Source: Collinsella intestinalis DSM 13280 (GTDB taxonomy: Bacteria > Actinomycetota > Coriobacteriia > Coriobacteriales > Coriobacteriaceae). Taken from it: a stretch of 64,000 nt of DNA. Below the pieces are notes generated by a model, which was given only the letters and a program-made list of their open reading frames with translations, had not been told where the DNA came from and made no database searches. A program made the position numbers and the translations under genes. Shown in pieces: positions 40,784 through 49,912 of the stretch. The stretch is taken from positions 136,367 through 200,366 of the forward strand of contig NZ_GG692711.1 of the NCBI RefSeq assembly GCF_000156175.1, given 5' to 3'. Position 1 is the first letter of the stretch, and each line of letters starts with the position of its first letter.

Positions 40784-43166
40784 ATTGCACGAGGGAGCGG
40801 CGGACCGAGGCGAGCACGTCGAAGCTGTTGGGCGCGACATCCAAACTCGAGAGAAAGTGCACGAGCGAATGCGCCGCGTCAAACATACCGGCGTCGACCA
40901 GGGCGATGCCAGCCTTGGCGGCCATCTCCCCCAGCTGCGGCACGGGCGCCACCGGGACGCCGTCGGCGCGAAGAAGGGCCCGGGCCTCGTCAAGGTCCGG
41001 ACGACGGCTCAGGTGGCTCTGCTGCATGAGCTCCTGCATCTCGGACTGCGCCTCACCGTAGAAATACGTGCCGGGCTTCACCATGGCGTAGCAGGCCAAG
41101 CCGAGCGAGGGGTCGCCGCCCTGCCAGAAGTAGAAGCCCAGGCGGTAATACGCGCAGGCGATATCGGTGGGGTCGGCGGCGACGGTCAGGCCATCCAGGA
41201 GCGCGCGCACCGCGTCCCCCATGCGATCGGCCTCGCGCAGGGCGAGGGCCAGCGAATGGTAAGCCGTGAAGGAGGTCGGGGCAAGGCGGACGAGCTCCTC
41301 GCCCAAACGAATCGCATCTTCGAGGTTGCCCTGCTCGCGATATATGCGGCACAGCATCGAACGCGCGTCGAACATGGTATCGGGAATCTTGCGGAAGCGC
41401 GCCTGCGGGCCACCGTCATGCTCGCTCACGATAATGCGCGAGATCATGTTCACGCAATACAGCGGCCTGGCCGCGCTCTCCTCGAGCATCTCGGCGGCAT
41501 CGTAGGCGGCGATCAGGTCGGCCAGCTCGGTGGAGACGGGCGCCTCCTCCTCGGGCGCCGAGGCCTCGCGGACGCGGTCGGAGATCTCGCGATAGCGATC
41601 GCGCAGCGGGTCGTCACCCGTATCGAAGATATCGAGATCGCACACGAGGTCCGCACGCAGGGGCTCGACCAGGGAGGCAGGCAACGGGCGCGGGTCCTCG
41701 GCCATCTTGATCGAGCGATCGGGCAGGGGCGCCTCGATCGGCTCGACGGGCAGCAGCGCGCCCAGCTCGCCCGTCTCCATGTGCAGTGTACGAGGCGAGA
41801 AGGCCTCGATAAGCTCCCCCGGCGAAAGTGAAGCCTCGAGAATGGCGCCGGACTGCAGGGCGGGCATGAGCTGCATGGTGAACAATTGGCGGCTGAACTC
41901 GAGCGAGATGATCGCGGGCCCGTCGATGTTGCGCTCGCGCACCGTCACGATAGCGCGCACCACCCCGACGCCCGCACCGAAGGCCACCGCCGCAAGCGCC
42001 ATGGCAAGACGCAGTGAATACGCGGCGCGTGCGTCGTTGCGTTCCGCTTCGCTTTGGAAGGGGAACGCCCCGGCCACGGGGACAGTCGCCTGAACCGCGA
42101 ACACGCCGGAGGCGGCGTCGCAGTTGAAGGCGTAATCGAAGTTGAAGGGCGCACGCAGGCCCTCTGCCGCCACCGCGAAGCGCGTGCGCAGGTCCCACTC
42201 ACCGCCACGGCTCGCCTGGGCACCGGCGAGCTCCATATAGTCGCTCTTGCGGTCGCATCCGCGCATCAGGCGTTCCGCAACCGATGCAAACGAGCACAAC
42301 GATGAAAGTGCGGCACGCTCGCACGCGCCCTCGGTCAGGCCTCCCACCATCGGCGACGAATCTTCGCCCAGGTAGTGCTCCGCGAACACCAGGCGGTTGA
42401 GCGCACCCTCCACGGCTTGGATGGTATCGATCTGTTCATCGGTGAGCTCGCGTTTGTCACATCCCGTCCAGAACAGCCCCGTCGAGCTCAGGCGGCGAAT
42501 ATCGATGTCGTGCGTCGCCGCGATAGGGCGTACGAGCTCGGCACCGGCCTGTGCCAGGGAGCGCGAGGCATACCGCTCGAAGCCGCTCGCGCCCTCCTTG
42601 CCCCCACGATAGACCAGGGCGTCGAGCGCGTCGGGATAAGAGGATTCGAGCAGGGTGTCCAGGATATCGGCGACGGTCAGGGTCGGCATCGATTCGCCGT
42701 GCTCGCGCGGGAGCATCCACTGCGTCAGATAGCAGGCGGCGCCCATCACGTCGATGTCGTGCGCCCCCGTTCCGTAGGGCCCAAGGTCGTTCATGCTGCT
42801 GGAAACGGTGAGGCGCCCGTCCTTCTCGCGCTGCGTGAAGTGGGCGGCCTTCACGGGCCTGCCCTCGGCGCGGGCAAAGAAGAAAATGCCACCGTCATCG
42901 TCCTTGGCCATACCGGCATCGGGGTTGCGCTCGGGGCGCGCCGCGATCGGCTCGTCACATGTGAAGATGGCGCCGCCGATGGCGAGCCACGCATGGATCC
43001 TCACCTGGCGACCACTCACCTGTTCAACCAGGTAGCCCATGCTCTTTTCGGGCTGGGGCTTGATCGCCTCGGTGATCATGAACACGCGCTTGGCATCCTC
43101 ACCGGGTATGGACTGGAGCTGCTGCGTCTTGGCGAAGAGGGGCAACTTGAAAAGCTTGTCCGACAT
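40782..43166 (-). CDS. Tetratricopeptide repeat protein, unknown function
   Basis: The 794-residue cytoplasmic protein has no signal peptide. The C-terminal third (about 560-740) contains TPR-like helical pairs, for example ARSMLCRIYREQGNLEDAIRL and SFTAYHSLALALREADRMGD, split across repeats. The N-terminal two-thirds match nothing I recognise. They contain a hydrophobic Gly/Ala stretch (near 395-420) that could be a buried helix. The ATG at 43166 follows GGGAG; five extra in-frame codons upstream are less likely. The last codons abut a dispersed palindromic repeat. Confidence 0.75.
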   Translation of the reverse strand: MSDKLFKLPLFAKTQQLQSIPGEDAKRVFMITEAIKPQPEKSMGYLVEQVSGRQVRIHAWLAIGGAIFTCDEPIAARPERNPDAGMAKDDDGGIFFFARAEGRPVKAAHFTQREKDGRLTVSSSMNDLGPYGTGAHDIDVMGAACYLTQWMLPREHGESMPTLTVADILDTLLESSYPDALDALVYRGGKEGASGFERYASRSLAQAGAELVRPIAATHDIDIRRLSSTGLFWTGCDKRELTDEQIDTIQAVEGALNRLVFAEHYLGEDSSPMVGGLTEGACERAALSSLCSFASVAERLMRGCDRKSDYMELAGAQASRGGEWDLRTRFAVAAEGLRAPFNFDYAFNCDAASGVFAVQATVPVAGAFPFQSEAERNDARAAYSLRLAMALAAVAFGAGVGVVRAIVTVRERNIDGPAIISLEFSRQLFTMQLMPALQSGAILEASLSPGELIEAFSPRTLHMETGELGALLPVEPIEAPLPDRSIKMAEDPRPLPASLVEPLRADLVCDLDIFDTGDDPLRDRYREISDRVREASAPEEEAPVSTELADLIAAYDAAEMLEESAARPLYCVNMISRIIVSEHDGGPQARFRKIPDTMFDARSMLCRIYREQGNLEDAIRLGEELVRLAPTSFTAYHSLALALREADRMGDAVRALLDGLTVAADPTDIACAYYRLGFYFWQGGDPSLGLACYAMVKPGTYFYGEAQSEMQELMQQSHLSRRPDLDEARALLRADGVPVAPVPQLGEMAAKAGIALVDAGMFDAAHSLVHFLSSLDVAPNSFDVLASVRRSLVQ

Positions 43167-43282
43167 GGTCCACACTCCCAATCTCCCGCCGCACGGGCGG
43201 GCTTTTCGGCTTTCCCCATGCTACCAAAGCGCGCGGACCCAACCGCCCACTCCCGTGAGCGGACCGGGGGGACCGGTTTTCG

Positions 43283-44047
43283 TCACTTCTCGATGCGGGC
43301 GAGGAATGCGCGGGTACGATCCTCACGCGGATTGTCGAGCACTTGCTCCGCCGGCCCCTCCTCCACAATCACACCGCCGTCCATGAACACCACGCGGTCG
43401 GCGACCTCGCGCGCAAAGTCCATCTCATGTGTGACGACGACCATCGTCATGTCCTCGGCCGCGAGCCCGCGGATCACCCGCAGCACCCCGGCAGTGAGCT
43501 CGGGGTCCAGCGCGCTGGTGGGCTCGTCGAAGAAGATGACCTCGGGGTCCATGGCCAAGGCCCGGGCAATTGCCACGCGCTGCTGCTGCCCGCCGGAAAG
43601 CTGGCAGGGGACCTTGTCCTCACAACCCTCGAGGCCCATGCGCTCGATCAGCTCCCGGGCCCGCTGCTCCACCTCGGCGCGGTCACGACGCTGCACGCGA
43701 ATCGGCGCGTCCACGATATTGCGCATCACCGTGAAATGCGGAAACAGGTTGTAGTTCTGAAACACCAGGCCGAACCTGCCCCGGGCGCGCTTGAGCGCAT
43801 CGCCCTTCGCGTACACGCTCGCGCCGTCCTCCCCCGGCACCGCCGCATCCACCTCGCCGTACGACAGCCCACCGGCGTCGAGCGTCTCGAGCAGCGTCAT
43901 ACAGCGCAGAAGCGTCGACTTACCACCGCCCGACGGCCCGATGACCGCGACGACCTCGCCACGAGCGACCTCCAGAGAGATATCGCGCAGGACCTCAACC
44001 TCCCCAAAGGACTTGCGCGCGTTCTTGATTGAAACGACAGCGGGCAT
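43283..44047 (-). CDS. Polar amino acid ABC transporter, ATP-binding protein
   Basis: The 254-residue ATPase has Walker [10 protein letters not shown], the Q-loop FQNYNLFPH, signature [15 protein letters not shown], Walker [14 protein letters not shown] and the switch His in VVVTHEM. The asparagine-rich Q-loop and signature are typical of GlnQ/HisP-type importers. It is the last gene of a substrate-binding protein / permease / ATPase operon on the minus strand. The ATG at 44047 follows AAGGG; a GTG at 44056 is the alternative. Confidence 0.94.
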   Translation of the reverse strand: MPAVVSIKNARKSFGEVEVLRDISLEVARGEVVAVIGPSGGGKSTLLRCMTLLETLDAGGLSYGEVDAAVPGEDGASVYAKGDALKRARGRFGLVFQNYNLFPHFTVMRNIVDAPIRVQRRDRAEVEQRARELIERMGLEGCEDKVPCQLSGGQQQRVAIARALAMDPEVIFFDEPTSALDPELTAGVLRVIRGLAAEDMTMVVVTHEMDFAREVADRVVFMDGGVIVEEGPAEQVLDNPREDRTRAFLARIEK

Positions 44048-44129
44048 GAGAGCCACCCTTCAAATAGATGCACGGCGTCAGCTGCACGGAGCCGCATACC
44101 GCGGTGAACAGCAATTACGGGCTTACCCG

Positions 44130-44783
44130 CTAATCGCGATAGTAAGCGAGGCGCTTCTCGATGGAGCCGAGCACGAGTTCCACCGCGAAGTTGAACGCCC
44201 AGTAGATGGCAGCCGCGATGACGAACGGAACCATGCTCACCTGCGAGGCGACAAGCGCCTTTGCCGTGGAGAACATCTCCCCGACACCGATGGCGAAGGC
44301 GAGCGACGTGTCCTTGACCAGCGTGATCACCTCGTTGCCGATGGCCGGCATGATTCGCTTGACCACCTGCGGCACGACGATGTGCACGAGCGTCTGGAAT
44401 TTGGAGTACCCCAGGACCTCGGCGGCCTCATACTGCCCACGCGGGACGGACTGCAGGCCGGAGCGATAAATCTCGGCGAAATACGCGGCGTAGTTCACGA
44501 TGAACGCGAAGACCGCCGCTTGCCACTTCGACGACGGCGTGAGTTGGACGCCAAAGACGTAGAACGGCATGAAATAGATGGCGAACATCTGGAGCATGAG
44601 GGGCGTGCCTCGCATCACCGAAATGTAGGCCCGCGCGATGAGGCGCACCGGCGCGAATCGGCACATGCGCAGTGCCACCACCACGACACCGAGCGGCAAG
44701 GCGCCGACGAGCGTGAGCGCGAAGATCTGCAAGCTGGTGATGAAACCCTCGCCCAGCATCTGCATCATGGTCGTGATATCCAC
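44130..44783 (-). CDS. Polar amino acid ABC transporter, permease
   Basis: This 217-residue HisMQ-type permease has five or so membrane helices and the EAA loop EAAEVLGYSKFQTLVHIVVP that docks to the ATPase. The segment RGTPLMLQMF near the N-terminus is typical of amino acid importers. I start it at the GTG at 44783, which has AAAGGA upstream and gives the usual family length. An earlier in-frame region up to 44873 is charged and lacks homologous features. Confidence 0.92.
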   Translation of the reverse strand: MDITTMMQMLGEGFITSLQIFALTLVGALPLGVVVVALRMCRFAPVRLIARAYISVMRGTPLMLQMFAIYFMPFYVFGVQLTPSSKWQAAVFAFIVNYAAYFAEIYRSGLQSVPRGQYEAAEVLGYSKFQTLVHIVVPQVVKRIMPAIGNEVITLVKDTSLAFAIGVGEMFSTAKALVASQVSMVPFVIAAAIYWAFNFAVELVLGSIEKRLAYYRD

Positions 44784-44873
44784 CTGAATATCGTCCTTTC
44801 CCAACGGGCCTGGCACGCGCGCAAAAGGCGCGCCCGGGCACATGCACCTCGGGCGCGCCATGCTGAGCACCAC

Positions 44874-45821
44874 TTACTTGATCTGCCAGTTGTCCATGGT
44901 CAGGCCCTGATCGGCGTACTTGGCCGCAATCTGCTCAACCGTGCCGTCCTTGTACAGCTTCTTCAGCGCCTCGGCCACCTTCTTGGCCGTGGCGGTGTCG
45001 CCCTTCTTGAAGCCGACGGCGTAGTTCTCCTCGGAGAGATACTCGTCAAGCATGAGATACGCATCGGGCTTTGCGGACATCTGATAGCGGGCAATGGACA
45101 AATCGCAGGCCACGGCATCCACGGCGCCCGACTCGAGCTGCATGAACGCGGTGTTGTACTCACCGATGGTCTCGAGCGAGGCGAACGTGGCAGCGAGGTC
45201 GGCGGCGTCGCCCTCGAGCACTTCCTCGGCGGCGGAGTCGATCTGCGTCACCACGGTCTTCCCGGCCAAATCTGCCTGGGCGGCGATGCCGTCGTCGGCG
45301 CGAACCACGATGACCTGAGCGTTCAGCATATACGGGTCGGAGAAGGTGTAGTCGTCCTCACGACCCTCCATGGTGAAGCCGTTCCAAATGCAGTTGATGG
45401 CCCCGGAGTCCATGAGGGCGTCCTTGGCCTCCCAGTCTATCGGCTCGAGCTCGACCTCCCAGTCGAGCTTCTCGGCCACCGCTTTCGCGAGGTCGAGGTC
45501 GAAGCCGGTGTACTCGCCGTCGTCACCCACATAGCCGTAGGGCGGATACGCCTGGTCGAAACCGACGATCAGCTTGGATGTCGCTGCGGCGGAGGTGTCC
45601 TCCGCCGTCTTGGGGGCGGACCCGGCGTCGGTCGCCTTGGGAGTTGCGCCGCATCCCGCGAGCAGCGCCAGCGCCATGACGGCGGACGCCGCGCCGGCTA
45701 CCAGCGACCGCCGCGTCATGCCGCATTTTCGCGGGGTCCCGGACCCGACGGCGCCCGCCTCGGGCATAGCGCCGGAGATGCTCGCGAGGTTGCCCTGCAT
45801 GTTCTGCTCGTTCTTCTTCAT
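44874..45821 (-). CDS. Polar amino acid ABC transporter, substrate-binding lipoprotein
   Basis: The 315-residue protein has a long N-region, a hydrophobic helix and the lipobox LLAGC (Cys at about 57). A Ser/Thr/Ala linker and an SBP_bac_3 domain (VGFDQAYPPYGYVGDDGEYT, then GFDLDLAKAVAE) follow. It binds an amino acid outside the membrane for the adjacent permease. The exact ligand is not evident. A TTAA-centred palindrome (45840-45859) precedes the gene, with a further half site at 45884, suggesting repression by an amino acid-responsive regulator. Confidence 0.93.
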   Translation of the reverse strand: MKKNEQNMQGNLASISGAMPEAGAVGSGTPRKCGMTRRSLVAGAASAVMALALLAGCGATPKATDAGSAPKTAEDTSAAATSKLIVGFDQAYPPYGYVGDDGEYTGFDLDLAKAVAEKLDWEVELEPIDWEAKDALMDSGAINCIWNGFTMEGREDDYTFSDPYMLNAQVIVVRADDGIAAQADLAGKTVVTQIDSAAEEVLEGDAADLAATFASLETIGEYNTAFMQLESGAVDAVACDLSIARYQMSAKPDAYLMLDEYLSEENYAVGFKKGDTATAKKVAEALKKLYKDGTVEQIAAKYADQGLTMDNWQIK

Positions 45822-45839
45822 GATCTGTTCCCTTCATTT

Positions 45840-45893
45840 CACTTTACTTAACTAAAGTGCCATTGTCGGCGATTGGAAGGATAGCACTTTAGT
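45840..45893. promoter_or_regulatory. Operator region of the amino acid ABC operon
   Basis: CACTTTA-CTTAAC-TAAAGTG (45840-45859) is a perfect 7-bp-arm palindrome, and GCACTTTAGT recurs at 45884-45893. The latter lies in the spacer of a possible promoter, TTGCAC-18-TATCCT, on the minus strand. The TTAA-centred form is reminiscent of TrpR-type operators, but that is a guess. Confidence 0.6.
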
Positions 45894-46080
45894 TTGATGG
45901 AGTGCAACCGATCACCATGAGATTTCCCGGATGTTTCGACATGCGGCGACAGGGCAATTCAAAGCGGTGCTCCCCCGATCGCCCAAATCGGAGATATATG
46001 GTTTGGGCGAGCCAGCCAAGCCGTGCGTTCGCAGCTCGGGTACCATAGCGAGCAGAACACCCCGAGCGAAGGACCCCGCC

Positions 46081-47346
46081 ATGCCCAAGAAAGCCACCGC
46101 CAAGCGCCCCGACGCCGGGGCCCCGTGCCCCATCATGCACAGCTGCGGCGGTTGCACATGGCTCGGTCTGCCCTACCGCAAGCAACTTGCGCGCAAGCAT
46201 ACGGCCATGCGCGAGCTCTTCGAACCGCTTATCGCGCAATTCGACTGGGATGCGAGGGTCGAGCCGGTGCTCGGCATGGGATCTTCGCGCGAAAGCGGGC
46301 CCGTGACCGTAACCGACACCCCGCTCGCCGCACCGCGGGCGTTCCGCCACAAGGCAGCCACCCCCTTTGCACCCGCCGCGGACGGCTCGGTGCGCGGAGG
46401 GTTTTTCGCCCGCGGTACGCACGATATCGTCGACTGTCCCGCATGCGCCGTCGAGGCGCCTGGGGCACGCGAACTGCTCAATGACGTGGCACATCTGGCC
46501 ACCGAACTCGGCATCCCCGCATATGACGAAGACCGCCGCTGCGGTCAGCTCCGCTACGCTGTGCTCCGCTGCGGCTGGCGCACGGACGAATCGATGCTCA
46601 CGCTCGTCACGCGCAGCCTCGAGGTTGACCGCCTCGACGAACTTGCGTGCCGCCTGATCGAATCCCATCCCGAACTCGTGACCGTGGCGCAAAACGTCAA
46701 TCCCCGTGTCACCAACGCCATCCTCGGCGGTCAGACACGTATCCTTGCGGGCCGCGAGCGCATGACCGATCGTCTCCTCGACTGCACGTTCGAAATCTCA
46801 CCCGTCTCGTTTTACCAGGTCAACCCACAACAGACCGAGGTGCTCTACCAGCTCGCAATCGACGGCATGGATCTCACCGGCTCCGACGCCGTCCTCGACA
46901 CCTATTGCGGCAGCGGCACCATCGGCCTTGCTGCAGCGGCGGCGGCGCGCAAGCAGGGGTTCGACATCGCCCTGACCGGCGTCGAGCGCAATCCCGAGGG
47001 CGTACGGGACGCCGTGCGCAATGCCGAGCTCAACGACCTGGATGCGACCTCGTCTTTCATCGCTCGGGACGCCACGGAATACATGCTCGAAGCAGCTCAT
47101 CGAGGCGACCATGTCGACGTGTTGGTGATGGACCCGCCGCGCGCCGGGTCGACGCCCGAGTTCCTCGACGCGGCATCCTCACTCGCACCGCGACGCATCG
47201 TCTACATCAGCTGCAACCCCCACACGCAGGTGCGCGATCTCGAGCATCTCGGACGCACTGGCTACCGCCTTGAACGCCTGACGCCCGTGGACCTGTTCCC
47301 CCACACCGAGCACGTCGAAACCGTCGCCATCCTCACACGCCCCTGA
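46081..47346 (+). CDS. Class I SAM-dependent RNA methyltransferase (RlmD/TrmA family)
   Basis: The 421-residue enzyme is of the RNA 5-methyluridine methyltransferase family. Iron-sulfur ligand cysteines are at 16, 22 and 25 (HSCGGCTW), with a further DCPAC near 120. The SAM-binding motif is LDTYCGSGTIGL, and the catalytic region is VMDPPRAGS and ISCNPHTQVRDL, containing the nucleophilic Cys. It lacks a clear TRAM domain. The target could be 23S rRNA or tRNA uridine. The ATG at 46081 follows GAAGGA. A palindromic repeat begins directly after the stop codon. Confidence 0.9.
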   Translation: MPKKATAKRPDAGAPCPIMHSCGGCTWLGLPYRKQLARKHTAMRELFEPLIAQFDWDARVEPVLGMGSSRESGPVTVTDTPLAAPRAFRHKAATPFAPAADGSVRGGFFARGTHDIVDCPACAVEAPGARELLNDVAHLATELGIPAYDEDRRCGQLRYAVLRCGWRTDESMLTLVTRSLEVDRLDELACRLIESHPELVTVAQNVNPRVTNAILGGQTRILAGRERMTDRLLDCTFEISPVSFYQVNPQQTEVLYQLAIDGMDLTGSDAVLDTYCGSGTIGLAAAAAARKQGFDIALTGVERNPEGVRDAVRNAELNDLDATSSFIARDATEYMLEAAHRGDHVDVLVMDPPRAGSTPEFLDAASSLAPRRIVYISCNPHTQVRDLEHLGRTGYRLERLTPVDLFPHTEHVETVAILTRP

Positions 47347-47472
47347 TGTCTCAATTGGGGACAGGTACAAATTGAGACATTGCGAGAGGGGCTGGTACCT
47401 CGGGCGATTTCGGGCTATTCCGACCACACCGCCCAGAAATGTCTCAATTTGTGCCTGTCCCCAATTGAGACT
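47347..47472. repeat. Inverted pair of 33-bp palindromic repeats
   Basis: TGTCTCAATTGGGGACAGGT followed by ACAAATTGAGACA (47347-47379) is the reverse complement, with two differences, of the element at 47440-47472. A 60-bp GC-rich core separates them. The composite resembles a small BIME or MITE. It fills the space between the methyltransferase stop and the lipase-like gene and supplies the latter's stop codon. Confidence 0.85.
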
Positions 47473-48802
47473 CGTCGGTGACGGACATCCATGCGATGTA
47501 CGTGCTGGGATAATGGCTGTAGAGGATCCGCACTGGATCGACGTGCGTTGCCAGCAATCGGAATGTCGTGAGCGCGCCAACAGGGGTAACGAGCTCTTCG
47601 GCAGAACCCACCGCCGCGGCAATGTTGTCGCAAACCGTGCGGGCAATGAGCACGTCGGCGGCATCGGCGGAACATTCCACCCCAACCGACTCGCGATACA
47701 CGGCGCGCATCTCGTCCTCGAGGCGATCGAAATCCGCACAGCCAGCACTCGGAAGCTCGAGATCGACGCCGTAACGCTCGTATCCCCAGGCCGATAGCGG
47801 CAGGTAGGGCATGAGGTCCGAAGGGTTGGCGATATTGAAGATGTTGCCGTAGCGCTCCGAGCGCGCATCTGAGGTGAGAGTGGTCGCCGGGGCGGCGAAC
47901 GTGTAAGCATACACGGGGCCGAAGGGCGCCGCGTCACCCGCCCGTGCACGAAGATCGTCGAGCTCGGCAGCTACGAGGTTCGCTATGGCGCCGCCACGGC
48001 TATGGCCCACCAGCAGAACCGACACCTCTGCGCCAAGCGCGCGCGACTCCTCGGCCCAGGAGACGACCTCCGCCCCGATCTCGCGCGCAGCGCGCACGTA
48101 GCCGCCATGGTCGCCGGCCTCGTCCCGAGACAGATCGAGGTTGCTCAGCCATTCCGAGCCGTAGCTGCCCCGCGTACTCACCAGGATGAGGTCGCGCGAA
48201 GGACCGTCGTGCCCGGAACCCAGACGCTTGCGGGCGATCGTGTACGCCGCACCATCGGCATCGCCCGTCGCCAGGTCAAGCACCTCGTCGACAACCTTGC
48301 TGCGATAGCGGTACGACTCGGTGGAAACCTCGCCAAACCCCAGCGAGGCAAGGGCGTTCTCCATATACGGCGGGTGGTTCTCACGCGCCTGGTAATAACC
48401 CGACTCCGAGTAAGCGAGCGCGGCAAGTACCGACGATGTTTGGGCGAGCTCATGATTGTAGTCGCCCTCATCGGCGGAAAACCACGCATCATCCCACGTC
48501 ACGCGGGCGACCGCCGAACCGTCGTCTGGGGCGTCAAGACTCGTGTAGGTAAGATTGGTTGCAAAGCGCGCGGGATGCGCGGTCTCGGCCTCGGGCGCCG
48601 GACCCTCACTCCCCTGCGCATACGCAGCATTCAAACTGGGCTGCTCCATGGCGCCGCGCCCCGTGAGCTCTTGCGCGCGACGGGTGGCGAGGACCCCGGC
48701 AGACCCGAGCGTCGCCGTCAGGCCCAAGGCAAGCAGGGCGCACGGCAGCCGCCGCAGCATACGCCGCAGCACCGACCTACGGCAATCTCTCCGTCCATCC
48801 AT
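47444..48802 (-). CDS. Lipase-like alpha/beta hydrolase, exported or membrane-anchored
   Basis: The 452-residue protein begins with an Arg-rich N-region and one hydrophobic helix (about 15-37), then a disordered stretch. The hydrolase domain is of class 3 lipase type, with nucleophile motif GHSRGG (near 275) and a following FAAPATT segment. A catalytic Asp is probable in NPSDLMPYLP and the His near ATHVDP or SHYPS. The ATG at 48802 follows GGGAGGGG. Its last eight codons (ESQLGTGTN) are encoded by the palindromic repeat, so the natural C-terminus has been altered. Confidence 0.8.
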   Translation of the reverse strand: MDGRRDCRRSVLRRMLRRLPCALLALGLTATLGSAGVLATRRAQELTGRGAMEQPSLNAAYAQGSEGPAPEAETAHPARFATNLTYTSLDAPDDGSAVARVTWDDAWFSADEGDYNHELAQTSSVLAALAYSESGYYQARENHPPYMENALASLGFGEVSTESYRYRSKVVDEVLDLATGDADGAAYTIARKRLGSGHDGPSRDLILVSTRGSYGSEWLSNLDLSRDEAGDHGGYVRAAREIGAEVVSWAEESRALGAEVSVLLVGHSRGGAIANLVAAELDDLRARAGDAAPFGPVYAYTFAAPATTLTSDARSERYGNIFNIANPSDLMPYLPLSAWGYERYGVDLELPSAGCADFDRLEDEMRAVYRESVGVECSADAADVLIARTVCDNIAAAVGSAEELVTPVGALTTFRLLATHVDPVRILYSHYPSTYIAWMSVTDESQLGTGTN

Positions 48803-48944
48803 GCGCACCCCTCCCCTCCTCGGGCAGAATCGTTCGCCCAAGAATACCAACGGAGCGCGATGCGCATGTGACGAAACCCTTACGTTTCTGTGATGGAAGC
48901 CTCGAACCGGATCGGCGATCACAGCCGCGCGCAAGCCCCCGGCA

Positions 48945-49748
48945 CTACCTCAAATCCCGCACGCCGGCAGCGGCCAGCTCGCGCAGGAACGGCTCGCGGC
49001 CGCGGTTCATGATGAGCTCCTCGGGGAAGTGGATCTCCTCGAGCATGCGCTCGACCGTGGGGAACTGTCCGATACGCGGAGCCACGTGCGCATCACTTGA
49101 CACCACCACGCCCACACCGAGCTCGGCGCAACGCTCCGCGATCGTGCGGCACACGCCGTGATAGCGATCGCCCACCTCGAGAGAATGCTCATTTATCTCG
49201 ATGAGCTTGTGGCGCTCCTTGGCGCAGGTCAGCACCGTGTCGATATCGTAGGGCAGGCCCGAGCGGCCCGTGTGGCCGAGGATGAACACCTTCTCTTGCT
49301 CCAGAGCGGCGACGTACATATCGGTCACCTGGGACACCGACGCCCCCTCGGCGAACGACCCATCGTGCACGCTCGCAATCACGTAATCCGCATCGCCTGT
49401 GGCGCGGTCGAACAACGTGCGCTCCACGCCCAGGTCACGCCCCGTGATATCGCAATGCACCACGATATCCTGACCGAACAGCGACCCGTCGAGGCCCACC
49501 ACGTCGGCCTCGCAGCCATGCAGGACCGTGACCCCGTGCCAGGTGCGCGGCCACACGCCCATGTTGATCAAGTACTGGAAGTTGCGCAGGTGCTGCTCGG
49601 GATAGAGCATGCCGCTGAAGTGATCGGCCGAGCCGAGGATCTCCAAACCCGCCTCAGCAGCGGCGCGGACGTTCTCCTCGATCGTCGAATAGGCGTGGCG
49701 CGAGTACAGCGTATGCGTATGCACATCGCCCAAAATCGTATAACCCAT
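48945..49748 (-). CDS. PHP-domain phosphoesterase (YcdX-like)
   Basis: The 267-residue protein has PHP metal-ligand motifs: DVHTHTLYSRHAYST at the N-terminus, GSADHFSG, HGCEADVV, SVHDGSF, LGHTGR and SSDAHV near the C-terminus. This is the trinuclear site of YcdX-type phosphatases. The physiological substrate is unknown. The ATG at 49748 follows GAGAGAGGGG. A fragment of an aminotransferase gene ends 15 bases upstream, so it was probably once the second gene of an operon. Confidence 0.87.
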   Translation of the reverse strand: MGYTILGDVHTHTLYSRHAYSTIEENVRAAAEAGLEILGSADHFSGMLYPEQHLRNFQYLINMGVWPRTWHGVTVLHGCEADVVGLDGSLFGQDIVVHCDITGRDLGVERTLFDRATGDADYVIASVHDGSFAEGASVSQVTDMYVAALEQEKVFILGHTGRSGLPYDIDTVLTCAKERHKLIEINEHSLEVGDRYHGVCRTIAERCAELGVGVVVSSDAHVAPRIGQFPTVERMLEEIHFPEELIMNRGREPFLRELAAAGVRDLR

Positions 49749-49762
49749 CACGGTCCCCTCTC

Positions 49763-49888
49763 TCAACTCCGGTATTCGTCCATCAGCGACTGCCCGGCAG
49801 GCAGCGAATCCACGACGGTCTCATACCCCACACAATACCCCACGCGCACCCAGCCACCGACACCGAAGTCATCGGAGGGCACGATGAA
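49763..49888 (-). pseudogene. 3' remnant of a class I/II aminotransferase gene
   Basis: Read on the minus strand, 41 codons before a TGA give FIVPSDDFGVGGWVRVGYCV and then YETVVDSLPAGQSLMDEY. This matches the C-terminal end of PLP-dependent aminotransferases, including the Arg (in GWVRVGYC) that binds the substrate carboxylate. Nothing upstream continues the frame, and the YjdF-like gene ends 25 bases away. Most of the gene has therefore been deleted. No start codon or catalytic Lys remains. Confidence 0.8.
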
Positions 49889-49912
49889 TGGCCTCGTTGA
49901 TCATAGAGCAGC

